Assembly (NCBI RefSeq): GCF_020176715.1 | Contig: NZ_JAIVMF010000001.1 | Coordinates: forward strand, 496,001-560,000 | DNA: 64,000 nucleotides | Source of the DNA: Stappia stellulata | GTDB taxonomy: Bacteria; Pseudomonadota; Alphaproteobacteria; Rhizobiales; Stappiaceae | Direction: 5' to 3' | Part shown: positions 30,115 through 39,328 of the stretch, one piece after another | How the letters are laid out: every line of letters begins with the position of its first letter | How positions within the stretch are numbered: position 1 is the first letter of the stretch | Notes under the pieces: model-generated | The model's input: the letters and a program-made list of their open reading frames with translations, nothing else | Database searches by the model: none | Told to the model about the DNA's origin: nothing | Position numbers and translations under genes: made by a program

Positions 30115-30966
30115 TCAAAGGTCGCCGCCACCGTCTTCGCCGCGCCGCAGCTCGGCGGCAGCGACACAGAGCGCCATCGCCAGGCACAAGGTGCCGGAGA
30201 GCGAGCGAAAGGCACCGAGATCGGCTTCCACCACCTCGATCACGGCGCGGGCCGACTGGATCAGCGGCGAGAACGGGGAATCGGTCAGCGCCAGCACCGG
30301 CACGCCGCGCTCGGCCGCCGCGTTGGCGACGTCCACTGTGAGCGAGGTATAGGGGGTGAAGCTCACGGCGACCAACAGATCCTCGGGGCCGGCCGCGCCC
30401 GCCTGCTCCGGACCGAGCGAGGCCAGATTGTCGACCAGCACCGCCGGCATGCCGAGCTTGGCAAGCGCGTAGGACATATAGGCGCTCACCGGAAACGCGC
30501 GGCGCTGGCCGACCAGATAGATCACCCGGGCATCGGCCATCAGCCGCGCCGCCTCCTCCATCGTGTCGCCGGAAATGGAATTGCGCAGTCTGAGCAGCGA
30601 GGCGACCGCCGTGTCGACGAAATCGCCGAACAGCGCATGGGCGCCCCGGCTTTCGCCTGACCGCCGCCGCAAGGCCTCCAGCCGTTCGTCATAATCCGGC
30701 CAGCGCTCGCGCAGCCTGGCCCGAAACACGTCCTGGAACTCCGAAAATCCCTGATAGCCGAGAGACTGGGCGAAGCGCACCAGCGTCGAGGGCTGGACGC
30801 CCGCCTGCTCCGCGATGACGGCCACCGTTCCGAAGGTGACATCGTCGGGACGGTCGACGGCGAAGGCCGCTACCTGCGCAAGCCGCTTGGGCATGGACGG
30901 CCGGCGCGCGATCAGGAGCGCACGCAAACTGTCGTAGTCCCGCGGGGCCTCCTGCACATCGCTCAT
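30115..30966 (-). CDS. iolR: RpiR-family regulator, probable inositol repressor IolR
   Basis: The 283-residue protein has the RpiR N-terminal helix-turn-helix (VAVIAEQAGVQPSTLVRFAQSLGYQGFSEFQ, about residues 48-78) and a C-terminal SIS sugar-phosphate-binding domain (VIYLVGQRRAFPVSAYMSYAL, LLVAVSFTPYTSLTVDVANAA). In Sinorhizobium the homologous IolR represses iol genes and is released by an inositol intermediate. Here it stands between iolG and the ABC importer, and GGAA-N6-TTCC-type sites precede both transcription units, which supports the assignment. It is convergent with iolG and divergent from the importer genes. Confidence 0.85.
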   Translation of the reverse strand: MSDVQEAPRDYDSLRALLIARRPSMPKRLAQVAAFAVDRPDDVTFGTVAVIAEQAGVQPSTLVRFAQSLGYQGFSEFQDVFRARLRERWPDYDERLEALRRRSGESRGAHALFGDFVDTAVASLLRLRNSISGDTMEEAARLMADARVIYLVGQRRAFPVSAYMSYALAKLGMPAVLVDNLASLGPEQAGAAGPEDLLVAVSFTPYTSLTVDVANAAAERGVPVLALTDSPFSPLIQSARAVIEVVEADLGAFRSLSGTLCLAMALCVAAAELRRGEDGGGDL

Positions 30967-31078
30967 TCCGCATCCCTCTCCTGTCCACATTTGCCGGCGC
31001 ACAATCGCCGATCTTGTCAAAAACCGCAAAGCCTCCCGACACATGTCGCGTCCGCCGCCGGCCGTTTCGGTTTTCAGC

Positions 31079-31143
31079 TTGACACCGGCGAAGCGAAAAT
31101 GGAATAAAAATTCCAGATGTCGATTTTTGGAATGCGACATTCC
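31079..31143 (+). promoter_or_regulatory. Promoter of the sugar/inositol importer with two IolR-type operators
   Basis: A TTGACA -35 box (31079-31084) is followed at 17-18 bases by GAATAAA as the -10. The -10 lies inside GGAATAAAAATTCC (31101-31114), an exact GGAA-N6-TTCC match. A second palindrome, GGAATGCGACATTCC (31129-31143, spacing N7), lies just downstream. Repressor binding would cover the -10 and the start of transcription. Confidence 0.7.
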
Positions 31144-31315
31144 GGCCGCTTCGATGCCATTGCAATCCTGCACCCGTTTGGGAGCGGGCTGGATTGTCGG
31201 TCCGGCGCAGGGATGCGTCCCGGGCGAGGGCATCGCACAGGCGGCCGTCAAGGGAGAATTGCCTGAAATCCCGTTCAACGGGGTCCCCGCTGCGGGGAAA
31301 CTGGGAGGAAACCAA
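31144..31315 (+). other. Long leader before the binding-protein gene
   Basis: About 190 transcribed but untranslated bases are expected between the promoter and the ATG at 31316. They contain no supported ORF. The main visible structure is a CCCCGCTGCGGGG hairpin (31284-31297 region) just upstream of the GGGAGGAAA ribosome site. Confidence 0.4.
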
Positions 31316-32266
31316 ATGAATCGCTTGTTCACACGCTTGCTGTCGGCGGTCGCCGTCGTGGGGCTGACCGCGGTGGCTCCGGTCGCCCCGGCCTCGGCCG
31401 AGGACATCAATATCATCGTGGTCAGCCACGGGCAGGCCTCCGATCCGTTCTGGTCGGTGGTCAAGAACGGTGTGGCCCAGGCCGGCACCGACATGAATGT
31501 CGCGGTCGACTACCGTGCGCCGGAAACCTTCGACATGGTGGCGATGGCCCAGTTGATCGATGCCGCCGTCAACCAAGAGCCGCACGGGCTGATCGTCTCG
31601 ATCCCGGATGCGGATGCGCTCGGCGATTCCATCCGCAAGGCGGTCTCCGCCGGCATTCCGGTGATCTCGATGAACTCCGGCTCCGACGTCTCCGCCTCGC
31701 TGGGAGCGGCCCTGCATGTCGGCCAGGAAGAATATGACGCCGGCAAGAAGGCCGGCGAAGAGCTCGCCGCGATGGGCGGCAAGACCGGCCTTTGCGTCAA
31801 CCACGAGGTCGGCAATGTTTCGCTCGACCAGCGCTGCGAGGGCTTTTCCGAAGGCTTCGGCGGGTCGGTGACCATCCTGCCGACGACCAACGATCCGGGC
31901 GAGATCCTGTCGAAGGTCAAGGCGGCAATCGCCTCCGACGGCGACATCGACACCATCATGGCGCTTGGCGCGTCGCTCGCCGGCGAGCCGGTGGTGCAGG
32001 CGGTCAAGGACAGCGGTATGATCGGCAAGATCAATGTCGCGACCTTCGATCTCTCGGCCAACTTCCTGCAGTCGGTCGCCGACGGCGAAGCCGCCTTCGC
32101 CATCGACCAGCAGCAGTACCTGCAGGGCTACCTGCCGGTGGTGTTTCTGGCCAATCACGCCCGCTACGGCCTGATGCCGGGCGGAAATGTGCCGTCGGGT
32201 CCGAACCTGATCACCAAGGACAAGGCGGCCCAGGTGGTCGACCTTTCGGCCAAGGGCATCCGCTGA
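31316..32266 (+). CDS. Sugar/inositol ABC transporter periplasmic binding protein
   Basis: The 316-residue protein has a Sec signal peptide (MNRLFTRLLSAVAVVGLTAV...PASA) and the Peripla_BP_4 fold of ribose/fructose/inositol binding proteins. Family stretches are IIVVSHGQASDPFWSVVKNGVAQA, GLIVSIPDADAL and the C-terminal AIDQQQYLQGYLPVVFL. It captures the substrate outside the inner membrane for the permease and ATPase that follow. Gene order (binding protein, permease, single-domain ATPase) matches the rhizobial FrcBCA type, while iolR and iolG next door and the two IolR-type operators point to myo-inositol. A strong hairpin follows its stop, separating it from the rest of the operon. Confidence 0.88.
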   Translation: MNRLFTRLLSAVAVVGLTAVAPVAPASAEDINIIVVSHGQASDPFWSVVKNGVAQAGTDMNVAVDYRAPETFDMVAMAQLIDAAVNQEPHGLIVSIPDADALGDSIRKAVSAGIPVISMNSGSDVSASLGAALHVGQEEYDAGKKAGEELAAMGGKTGLCVNHEVGNVSLDQRCEGFSEGFGGSVTILPTTNDPGEILSKVKAAIASDGDIDTIMALGASLAGEPVVQAVKDSGMIGKINVATFDLSANFLQSVADGEAAFAIDQQQYLQGYLPVVFLANHARYGLMPGGNVPSGPNLITKDKAAQVVDLSAKGIR

Positions 32267-32291
32267 GCGGATGATCGACCGTTGACCGCCC

Positions 32292-32318
32292 GGGGGCGCG
32301 GCCTTGCGCCGTGCCCCC
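32292..32318 (+). terminator. Intra-operon hairpin after the binding-protein gene
   Basis: GGGGGCGCGGC (32292-32302) pairs with GCCGTGCCCCC (32308-32318), an 11-bp stem with one G-U and a 5-base loop, followed by GTTTCGTTT. It probably attenuates transcription or protects the binding-protein mRNA so that this subunit is made in excess over the membrane components. Confidence 0.65.
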
Positions 32319-32400
32319 GTTTCGTTTCCGCTACCGATCGCGGCCTGAGCCGGCGCACCCTGGCGCCCCCCCCCGCGACGTAGGCTTGCGAGGCCACACG

Positions 32401-33522
32401 ATGAGCGATGCAGACGCGGTGCCTGCCACGCCGGCACAGCCGGATGAACGGCTCAAGCAAACCACCCTGATGACCCGACTGCTGCGGCGCCCGGAACTCG
32501 GCGCGCTGGCAGGGCTCATTCTGGTGACGGCGTTTTTCATGACCGTCGCCAATCCGGCGATGTTCTCGCTCGCCGGCATCATGAACTTCATGGCGCCCGC
32601 AGCCCAGCTCGGCATTCTCGCCATCGGCGCGGCGCTGTTGATGGTCGGCGGCGAGTTCGACCTCTCGGTCGGCTCCATGGTTGCCTTTGCAGGCCTTGCC
32701 TTCGGCACGGTGCTCGTGACCTGGGAGATGCCGCTCATCGTCGCCATCGTCGCCACGCTGATCTTTGCCGGCGGCATCGGCGCGATGAACGGCCAGATCG
32801 TGCTGCGCACCGGCCTGCCCTCCTTCATCGTGACGCTGGCCTTCCTGTTCATCCTGCGCGGGTTGACGCTGGTCGGGCTGAAATGGGCAACCGACGGCGC
32901 CACCCAGTTGCGCGGCGTCAAGGAAGCGGCCGGCGACAGCCCGATCCTCGAACTCTTCTCCGGCGAGGCCTTCGAGGGGCTGTTCGCCATGCTCGCCGCC
33001 AACGGCTGGATCGACACCTTCCGAAACGGCACGCCAAAGGTGACCGGCATGCCGGTGGAGATCCTCTGGTTCGCAGGTATCGCGCTGGTCGCCACCTGGG
33101 TGCTCTTGCGCACCAAGTTCGGCAACTGGATCTTTGCTGCCGGCGGCGACGCCAATGCCGCGCGCAATTCCGGCGTACCGGTGCGCCGGGTGAAGACCAT
33201 CCTGTTCATGGCCACGGCGATGTGCGCGGCGCTGGTCGCGATCCTCACCGTGCTCGACGCCGGATCGACGGATGCCCGGCGCGGCTTCCAGAAGGAATTC
33301 GAGGCGATCATCGCCGCCGTCATCGGTGGCTGCCTGCTGACCGGCGGCTACGGCTCGGCCATCGGCGCGTTCCTCGGGGCGATCATCTTCGGCATGGTGC
33401 TGATCGGCCTGACCTACACCGACATCGACCAGGACTGGTATCTGGTGTTCCTCGGCGGCATGCTGCTGCTGGCGGTCCTGTTCAACAACTTCATCCGCAA
33501 GCGGGCGACGGGGGAGCGCTGA
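32401..33522 (+). CDS. Sugar/inositol ABC transporter permease
   Basis: A 373-residue inner-membrane permease of the ribose/fructose branch (BPD_transp_2) with about 8-10 membrane segments. Typical sequences are [20 protein letters not shown] (the conserved loop contacting the binding protein), [27 protein letters not shown] and the cytoplasmic EAA-like stretch [19 protein letters not shown]. It has an N-terminal cytoplasmic extension of about 40 residues. It lies 135 bases after the binding-protein gene, separated by a hairpin, and 4 bases before the ATPase gene. A run of nine C lies 27-35 bases before the start. Confidence 0.9.
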   Translation: MSDADAVPATPAQPDERLKQTTLMTRLLRRPELGALAGLILVTAFFMTVANPAMFSLAGIMNFMAPAAQLGILAIGAALLMVGGEFDLSVGSMVAFAGLAFGTVLVTWEMPLIVAIVATLIFAGGIGAMNGQIVLRTGLPSFIVTLAFLFILRGLTLVGLKWATDGATQLRGVKEAAGDSPILELFSGEAFEGLFAMLAANGWIDTFRNGTPKVTGMPVEILWFAGIALVATWVLLRTKFGNWIFAAGGDANAARNSGVPVRRVKTILFMATAMCAALVAILTVLDAGSTDARRGFQKEFEAIIAAVIGGCLLTGGYGSAIGAFLGAIIFGMVLIGLTYTDIDQDWYLVFLGGMLLLAVLFNNFIRKRATGER

Positions 33523-33526
33523 GGCC

Positions 33527-34318
33527 ATGACCGAATCCAACTCCACACCGCTGATCGAGGTGCGCGACCTGGTCAAGCACTTCGGCTCCGTGATCGCGCT
33601 CGGCGGCGTCTCGATGAAGGTCCATGCCGGCGAGGTGCTCTGCCTGCTCGGCGACAATGGCGCCGGCAAGTCGACGCTGATCAAGACGCTGTCCGGCGTC
33701 CATGCGCCGACGGAAGGAACCTTCCACGTCGAAGGCCGGCCGGTCTCCTTCCAGAGCCCGCGCGACGCGCTCGACGCCGGCATCGCCACGGTCTACCAGG
33801 ACCTGGCGATGATCCCGCTGATGTCGATCACCCGCAATTTCTTCATGGGCCGGGAGCCGCTGAAGGGATTCCCGCCCTTCCGCCACATGGACATGGCCCA
33901 TGCCGACACGGTGACGCGCGAGGAGATGCGCCGCATCGGCATCGACGTGCGCGATCCGCAACAGGCGGTGGGCACCTTGTCCGGCGGCGAGCGCCAATGC
34001 GTCGCCATCGCGCGGGCGGTCTATTTCGGCGCCAAGGTGCTGATCCTCGACGAGCCGACCTCGGCGCTCGGCGTGGCGCAAACCTCCATGGTGCTGAAGT
34101 ATATCAACCAGGTGCGCACCAAGGGGCTGGGGGTGATCTTCATCACCCACAACGTGCGCCATGCCTTCGCCGTCGGGAACCGCTTCACCGTGCTCAACCG
34201 CGGCAAGACCCTCGGTACCCACGCCAAGGACGAGATCACCATCGACGAACTGCAGAACCTGATGGCCGGCGGCAAGGAACTGCAGGACCTCGGCGCGGAA
34301 CTGGGCGGGACGGTCTGA
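33527..34318 (+). CDS. Sugar/inositol ABC transporter ATP-binding protein (single domain)
   Basis: The 263-residue ATPase has Walker A (GDNGAGKST, about residues 43-51), the signature [15 protein letters not shown], Walker B ([11 protein letters not shown]) and the switch His in FITHNV. Most importers of the ribose class use a tandem ATPase of about 500 residues; here there is a single domain, as in rhizobial FrcA, so it should act as a homodimer. It follows the permease by 4 bases and ends the operon. The 200 bases up to the pirin gene hold no recognised feature beyond small GC palindromes. Confidence 0.92.
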   Translation: MTESNSTPLIEVRDLVKHFGSVIALGGVSMKVHAGEVLCLLGDNGAGKSTLIKTLSGVHAPTEGTFHVEGRPVSFQSPRDALDAGIATVYQDLAMIPLMSITRNFFMGREPLKGFPPFRHMDMAHADTVTREEMRRIGIDVRDPQQAVGTLSGGERQCVAIARAVYFGAKVLILDEPTSALGVAQTSMVLKYINQVRTKGLGVIFITHNVRHAFAVGNRFTVLNRGKTLGTHAKDEITIDELQNLMAGGKELQDLGAELGGTV

Positions 34319-34518
34319 TCGAAGGGGCCGGCCAACGATGCCCGGAATCGTCACGGCCTTCAGATGGCTGAACGGTCCTGGCGAGAGCGCGCGAGATCGT
34401 TCACCCAGACCATACAATCCGTCTTGCGAACGGAGGCTGGAACCGGGCGCGGGATGGATTATCCTTTGAGACAGGACGGGCGCCCGACGCGCCCGACACA
34501 CCTGCCGAGGAGACAGCC

Positions 34519-35439
34519 ATGACGTGGATGCCCGATCTCGACCCGACGCCCGGCGACGCAAAATCCTGCGACATGATCGACACGATCATCGTGCCGCGCG
34601 CCCGCGATCTCGGCGGCTTCGAGGTGCGCCGCGCGCTGCCCTCGCCCAAGCGGCAGATGATCGGCCCCTTCATCTTCTTCGACCAGATGGGACCAGCGGA
34701 GTTCCTGCACACCGGCGGGATCGACGTGCGCCCGCATCCGCACATCGGCCTGGCGACGGTGACCTATCTGTTTGAGGGCGAGATCCACCACCGCGACAGT
34801 CTCGGCTCCGACCTGCCGATCCGGCCCGGCGAACTCAACTGGATGACGGCCGGCTCCGGCATCGTCCATTCCGAGCGCGAGGACCCGGAGCAGAAGGCGC
34901 GCGCCCGCAAGCTCTTCGGCATCCAGAGCTGGGTGGCCTTGCCGAAACACGCGGAGGAAACGGCACCCGCCTTCGAACATGTCGGCAAAAGCGACCTCCC
35001 GGTCCTCACCGATCAGGGCGCAACGGTGCGGGTGATCGCCGGGGAAATCTATGGCGCGCGCTCGCCGGTGAAGACGGCGTCGGAGACGATCTATGCCGAT
35101 GTCACGTTGGAGGACGGGCGCCGTCTGCCGGTCGACGCCACCCATGAGGAACGGGCGATCTACACCGTCGGCGGCACCATCGAGATTGCCGGCGACACCT
35201 TCGAGGAAGGGCAGCTTCTCGTCTTCAAGCCGGGCGACGCCATCACCGTGACGGCGCGCGGACCGGCGCGGTTCCTGATCCTCGGTGGCGAGCCGATGGA
35301 CGGGCCGCGCCATATCTGGTGGAATTTCGTCTCCTCGTCGAAGGAGCGGATCGACCAGGCCAAGGAAGACTGGAAGCAGATGCGTTTCGACACGGTTCCA
35401 GGCGATGCGGAAGAGTTCATTCCCCTTCCCGGCCGCTGA
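34519..35439 (+). CDS. Pirin-family protein
   Basis: The 306-residue double-cupin protein matches pirins. The N-terminal cupin holds the metal-binding set HPHIG (His about 74 and 76) and [10 protein letters not shown] (His and Glu about 117-119), and [11 protein letters not shown] and [19 protein letters not shown] are family hallmarks. Bacterial pirins are iron-binding and variously act as quercetin dioxygenases or as modulators of pyruvate dehydrogenase. No neighbour suggests which. It is a single gene preceded by GAGGAGACAGCC and convergent with a hypothetical gene that overlaps its end by 23 bases. Confidence 0.9.
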   Translation: MTWMPDLDPTPGDAKSCDMIDTIIVPRARDLGGFEVRRALPSPKRQMIGPFIFFDQMGPAEFLHTGGIDVRPHPHIGLATVTYLFEGEIHHRDSLGSDLPIRPGELNWMTAGSGIVHSEREDPEQKARARKLFGIQSWVALPKHAEETAPAFEHVGKSDLPVLTDQGATVRVIAGEIYGARSPVKTASETIYADVTLEDGRRLPVDATHEERAIYTVGGTIEIAGDTFEEGQLLVFKPGDAITVTARGPARFLILGGEPMDGPRHIWWNFVSSSKERIDQAKEDWKQMRFDTVPGDAEEFIPLPGR

Positions 35440-36349
35440 CCCCGCGGGTATCGCGCGTCTGCGGGTCTGCCCCGCCGACCGGCCGGTTGCGCCGGCGCTC
35501 GCCCGCCCTCTCCGCCTCCCAGGCGAAGGGGGCGAAGAGTTCCGCAGGCGCCACAAGGTCGACGACGGGGAACTCGACGATGACATTGACCCGCACCACG
35601 CCGGGCAGGTCCCCGGTCAGGTCCGGGTCCTCCGGCAGGATCGTCACCGTCATGCCGTATTGCTCGAATGTCGCCGCGCGATTGTCCGTCACCGCCTGCT
35701 GCACCCCCTCCGGCCAGGGCCAGCCGTAGCGCGAGCCGACCGCATCCAGAACCCGCAGCAGCGAGGCCCGCGCCCGGCTCACCGTTGCCGGGTTTTCCGC
35801 ATTCAGCTTGACGCGCACGGTGTTGAGCGACGTTTCGCTTTGCCCCCGCAGATTGACGAAAAGCGTGGCGTGCCGTCCGTCCGGCGCGGTGCGTCCAAGC
35901 ACGACCAGCTCGCTCGCGCAGTACCAGAAACCGGCGACAAAAGGGTCCGGCTTCCAGTCCGACATCGGCACGCCGAGACCGGAGATCGCCGCGCAGAGAT
36001 CCGCCGGATGACCGCCATAGACACGCTTGAAGACCGCGGGCCGGTCGAGCATGGGGCGCAACAGCCGCATCCGTTCCTCCGGCGGAAGACCGGCCAAGGC
36101 ATCGGCCGGCAGGTCCACGGCCCTCTCGCCGGTAATCGGCAAGGGCGGCGCGTCTCCCATGATCATGCGGGCAATCGCGAGGGCAAAGGCAACGGCTACG
36201 AGCACGCCGAAAAGCCCGAGAAGACGGCGGCCCATCTGCAGCCGATGCAGGCGGGCGAGCGCCTGGCGCCCGCTTCCGCCATCCGTCGGGGACGCCCCGG
36301 ACCTGCCTGACGCGGCGTCTTCGGTGTTTTCCCAAATCGTCTTCGGCAC
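35417..36349 (-). CDS. Hypothetical protein with one N-terminal membrane segment
   Basis: The 310-residue product has an about 40-residue cytoplasmic start, a single membrane segment ([22 protein letters not shown]) and an extracytoplasmic domain of about 230 residues. That domain has paired cysteines (DLCAAISGL and [10 protein letters not shown]) that could form a disulfide and a [17 protein letters not shown] stretch. It resembles uncharacterised rhizobial proteins, possibly those grouped as DUF6030, but I cannot confirm that. GTG 36349 is taken as start because AAGGGCGGGAC precedes it; ATG 36235 would give a shorter form that still includes the membrane segment. Codon use looks like its neighbours. 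Function unknown. Confidence 0.6.
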   Translation of the reverse strand: MPKTIWENTEDAASGRSGASPTDGGSGRQALARLHRLQMGRRLLGLFGVLVAVAFALAIARMIMGDAPPLPITGERAVDLPADALAGLPPEERMRLLRPMLDRPAVFKRVYGGHPADLCAAISGLGVPMSDWKPDPFVAGFWYCASELVVLGRTAPDGRHATLFVNLRGQSETSLNTVRVKLNAENPATVSRARASLLRVLDAVGSRYGWPWPEGVQQAVTDNRAATFEQYGMTVTILPEDPDLTGDLPGVVRVNVIVEFPVVDLVAPAELFAPFAWEAERAGERRRNRPVGGADPQTRDTRGVSGREGE

Positions 36350-36476
36350 GTCCCGCCCTTCGATCCGCAAAACGCCGTCAGCGCGCTGGAAAGTCGCCGC
36401 CCGGTGGTGCACCATGTGCACGGACAACCGGTGCAAGTTCGTGGTCGCCCGGCTCTGTCCTATCACGGGAGGCGAC

Positions 36477-37748
36477 ATGCTGGAGGCGCTTTTTCGGCGC
36501 GTCGACGACAAGCGCGACGAGCTTGTGCGGTTGACCCAGGACCTGATCCGCATACCGACCGTCAACCCTCCGGGCGAAGCCTACACGCCCTGCGCGGAGT
36601 TCATCGGCACCCGGCTCGCCCGGCGCGGCTTCCAGGTGAGCTACATGCGCGGCGAGGACACGCCGGGCGACAGCGCCCGCTATCCGCGCACCAATGTGGT
36701 GGCCCGCATCGAGGGCCGGCGCCCCGGCCCCTGCGTTCATTTCAATTCCCACATCGATGTGGTCGAGGCCGGTCACGGCTGGAGCGTCGAGCCTTTTGCC
36801 GGCGTCGTGCGCGACGGCAGGGTTTACGGGCGCGGCGCCTGCGACATGAAGGGCGGACTCGCTGCCTCCATCATCGCAATCGAGGCTCTTCTGGAAGCCA
36901 TGCCGGAATTTCCCGGCGCCATCGAGATTTCCGGCACGGTCGACGAGGAATCCGGCGGCTTCGGCGGCGTCGCCTATCTGGCCTCCAAAGGGCTGTTCTC
37001 CAAGCCGCGCGTCGACCACGTGATCATACCCGAGCCGCTCAACAAGGATCGAATCTGCCTCGGCCATCGCGGCGTGTGGTGGGCGGAGATCGAGACGCGC
37101 GGCTCCATCGCGCATGGCTCCATGCCGTTCCTCGGCGATTGCGCCGTGCGCCACATGGGAGCCGTGCTGGAGCGCTTCGAGCGCGATCTCTACCCCAAGC
37201 TTGCCGCCAAACACACCGACATGCCCGTGGTGCCCGAAGGCGCGCGCTCCTCGACGCTCAACATCAACTCGATGCATGGCGGCCAGCCGGAAGGCTTCGA
37301 CGGTCTGCCCTCGCCTTGCGTGCCCGACAGCTGCCGGATGGTGATCGACCGCCGCTACCTGATCGAGGAAAGCCTGGAGGAGGTGAAGGGCGAGGTGATG
37401 GACATTCTCGACGACCTCGCCCGCACGCGGGAAAAATTCGACTACCGGATCCGCGACCTGATGGAGGTGATCCCGACGATGACCGACCGGGACGCTCCGG
37501 TGGTGCGCGCGGTCGCCGACGGCATTCGCGATGTGCTGTCGAAGGCGCCCGACTATGTGATCTCGCCCGGCACCTACGATCAGAAACACATCGCCCGCAT
37601 CGGCCATCTGCACGATTGCATCGCCTATGGCCCGGGCATTCTCGACATGGCCCACCGGCCGGACGAATTCGTCGGCATCGACGACATGGTCGACAGCGCC
37701 AAGGTGATGGCGCAGGCGACCGTGGCGCTTTTGACCGCCGGGCGCTAG
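36477..37748 (+). CDS. M20-family metallohydrolase (ArgE/DapE-like deacylase)
   Basis: The 423-residue zinc amidohydrolase has the ArgE/DapE/CPG2 motifs: NSHIDVV (first zinc His/Asp), GRGACDMKGG (bridging Asp), TVDEESGG (catalytic Glu pair) and IIPEPLNKD. It also has a lid domain with TLNINSMHGGQP and a C-terminal His in MAHRPDEFV. It hydrolyses an N-acyl amino acid or dipeptide-like amide; the precise substrate is unknown. GGGAGGCGAC precedes the ATG. The next gene, 80 bases downstream on the same strand, encodes a peptide-type binding protein, so the enzyme probably processes what that transporter brings in. Confidence 0.88.
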   Translation: MLEALFRRVDDKRDELVRLTQDLIRIPTVNPPGEAYTPCAEFIGTRLARRGFQVSYMRGEDTPGDSARYPRTNVVARIEGRRPGPCVHFNSHIDVVEAGHGWSVEPFAGVVRDGRVYGRGACDMKGGLAASIIAIEALLEAMPEFPGAIEISGTVDEESGGFGGVAYLASKGLFSKPRVDHVIIPEPLNKDRICLGHRGVWWAEIETRGSIAHGSMPFLGDCAVRHMGAVLERFERDLYPKLAAKHTDMPVVPEGARSSTLNINSMHGGQPEGFDGLPSPCVPDSCRMVIDRRYLIEESLEEVKGEVMDILDDLARTREKFDYRIRDLMEVIPTMTDRDAPVVRAVADGIRDVLSKAPDYVISPGTYDQKHIARIGHLHDCIAYGPGILDMAHRPDEFVGIDDMVDSAKVMAQATVALLTAGR

Positions 37749-37828
37749 GCTCGCACGCACGCGCGACGCAGTCATGCGACGGCACGGCGCCCGACCTCGG
37801 GCGCCGCACGAAAACGGGAGGTTTTTCG

Positions 37829-39328
37829 ATGATGGCATTCTTCAACCGGCGCGCGGCACTCGCCGCCGGCCTCGTGATCGGCGCGGCAGCGGCCTTCGCC
37901 CCGCTGCCCGCCGAGGCGGCCCGCACCGATATCGTGCTCGGCGTCCAGCTGGAGCCGCCGCATCTCGACCCCACGGCGGGCGCGGCCGCGGCAATCGATG
38001 AAATCACCTATGCCAACATCTTCGAGGGCCTGACCCGCATCGACAGGAACGGCGCCGTGCAGCCCTTGCTCGCCAAGAGCTGGACGATCTCCGAGGACGG
38101 ACTGACCTATACCTTCCAGCTTCAGGACGGCGTGACCTTCCATGACGGCACGAGCTTTGACGCGGAGGATGTGAAGTTCTCGCTCGACCGCGCCCGCGCG
38201 GAGGACAGCACCAACGCGCAAAAGCCGCTGTTTGCCGGCATCGAAGCCGTCGAGGTGGTCGATCCCGCGACCGTCCGGATCACGCTTTCCAAGCCGAACG
38301 GCGGTTTCCTCTTCAACCTCGGCTGGGGCGACGCCGCCATGGTGGCGCCGGAAAGCGCGGAGACAAACAAGACGAAGCCGGTCGGCACCGGTCCGTTCCG
38401 CTTCTCCAACTGGGCCCAGGGCGACAACGTCGAGATCGTGCGCAACGATGCCTATTGGGGCGACCCGGTGGCGTTGGAGAAAGCCACCTTCAAGGTGATC
38501 GCCGATCCGGGCGCAGGGCTTGCCTCGCTGCTGGCCGGCGACATCGATGCCTTCCCGGTCTTCCTGGCGCCGGAAAACCTGCCGATGCTGGATGCCGATC
38601 CGCGCTTCACCGTCGCCGTCGGCACCACCGAGGGCGAAACCATCCTGGCGATGAACAACAAGGCCGGACCGCTCGCCGACCTGCGGGTGCGCCGGGCGAT
38701 CTCCCATGCGATCGACCGCCAGGCGATCATCGACGGCGCGATGTTCAGCATCGGCACGCTGATCGGCACGCATTTCGCCCCGCATCATCCCGCCTATGTC
38801 GACCTCACCGACACCTATCCGCTCGACCTCGACAAGGCGAAGGCGCTGCTTGCCGAGGCCGGCTATCCGGACGGTTTCAAGGCGACGATCAAGCTGCCGC
38901 CCCCGGTCTACGCCCGGCGCGGCGGCGAGCTGATCGCCTCCGACCTGAAGAAGATCGGCATCGAACTGGAGATCGTTCCGCTGGAGTGGGCGCAGTGGCT
39001 GTCGGAGGTGTTCAAGGGCAAGGACTTCGATTTCACCATCGTCTCCCACACCGAGCCGATGGACATCGGCATTTACGGCCGCAAGGACTATTATTTCCAG
39101 TATGACAGCGCCCGGTTCGACGAGACCATGGCCAAGCTGGACACCGCTTCGGCGACGGACGAACGCTATGCTCTGATGGGCGAGGCACAGCGGATCATCA
39201 CCGAGGATGCGGTGAACGTCTATCTGTTCCAGCTCGCCAAGGCCGGCGTCTGGGCCTCGGGCCTGAAGGGCTTATGGGTCAATTCCCCGATCCAGGCGAA
39301 CGACCTGACGGGCGTTTCCTGGGAGTGA
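37829..39328 (+). CDS. Peptide-type ABC transporter substrate-binding protein
   Basis: The 499-residue SBP_bac_5 protein has a signal peptide with a twin-arginine-like start (MMAFFNRRAALAAGLVIGAAAA...AEAA) and typical cluster-C features (DPTAGAAAAIDEITYANIFEGL, the TFHDGTSFDAEDVKFSLDRA motif, GTGPFRFSNW, RRAISHAIDRQAII). It would bind a peptide or related amide in the periplasm. No permease or ATPase gene follows. The nearest plus-strand set (46.7-50.2 kb) lacks a binding protein, so the two may belong together, separated by the TAXI-TRAP and ProVWX genes. Confidence 0.88.
   Translation: MMAFFNRRAALAAGLVIGAAAAFAPLPAEAARTDIVLGVQLEPPHLDPTAGAAAAIDEITYANIFEGLTRIDRNGAVQPLLAKSWTISEDGLTYTFQLQDGVTFHDGTSFDAEDVKFSLDRARAEDSTNAQKPLFAGIEAVEVVDPATVRITLSKPNGGFLFNLGWGDAAMVAPESAETNKTKPVGTGPFRFSNWAQGDNVEIVRNDAYWGDPVALEKATFKVIADPGAGLASLLAGDIDAFPVFLAPENLPMLDADPRFTVAVGTTEGETILAMNNKAGPLADLRVRRAISHAIDRQAIIDGAMFSIGTLIGTHFAPHHPAYVDLTDTYPLDLDKAKALLAEAGYPDGFKATIKLPPPVYARRGGELIASDLKKIGIELEIVPLEWAQWLSEVFKGKDFDFTIVSHTEPMDIGIYGRKDYYFQYDSARFDETMAKLDTASATDERYALMGEAQRIITEDAVNVYLFQLAKAGVWASGLKGLWVNSPIQANDLTGVSWE

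Noticed and set aside
34338-34469. 43-codon frame between the ABC ATPase and pirin
   Set aside because: No ribosome site and no recognisable sequence; likely chance.
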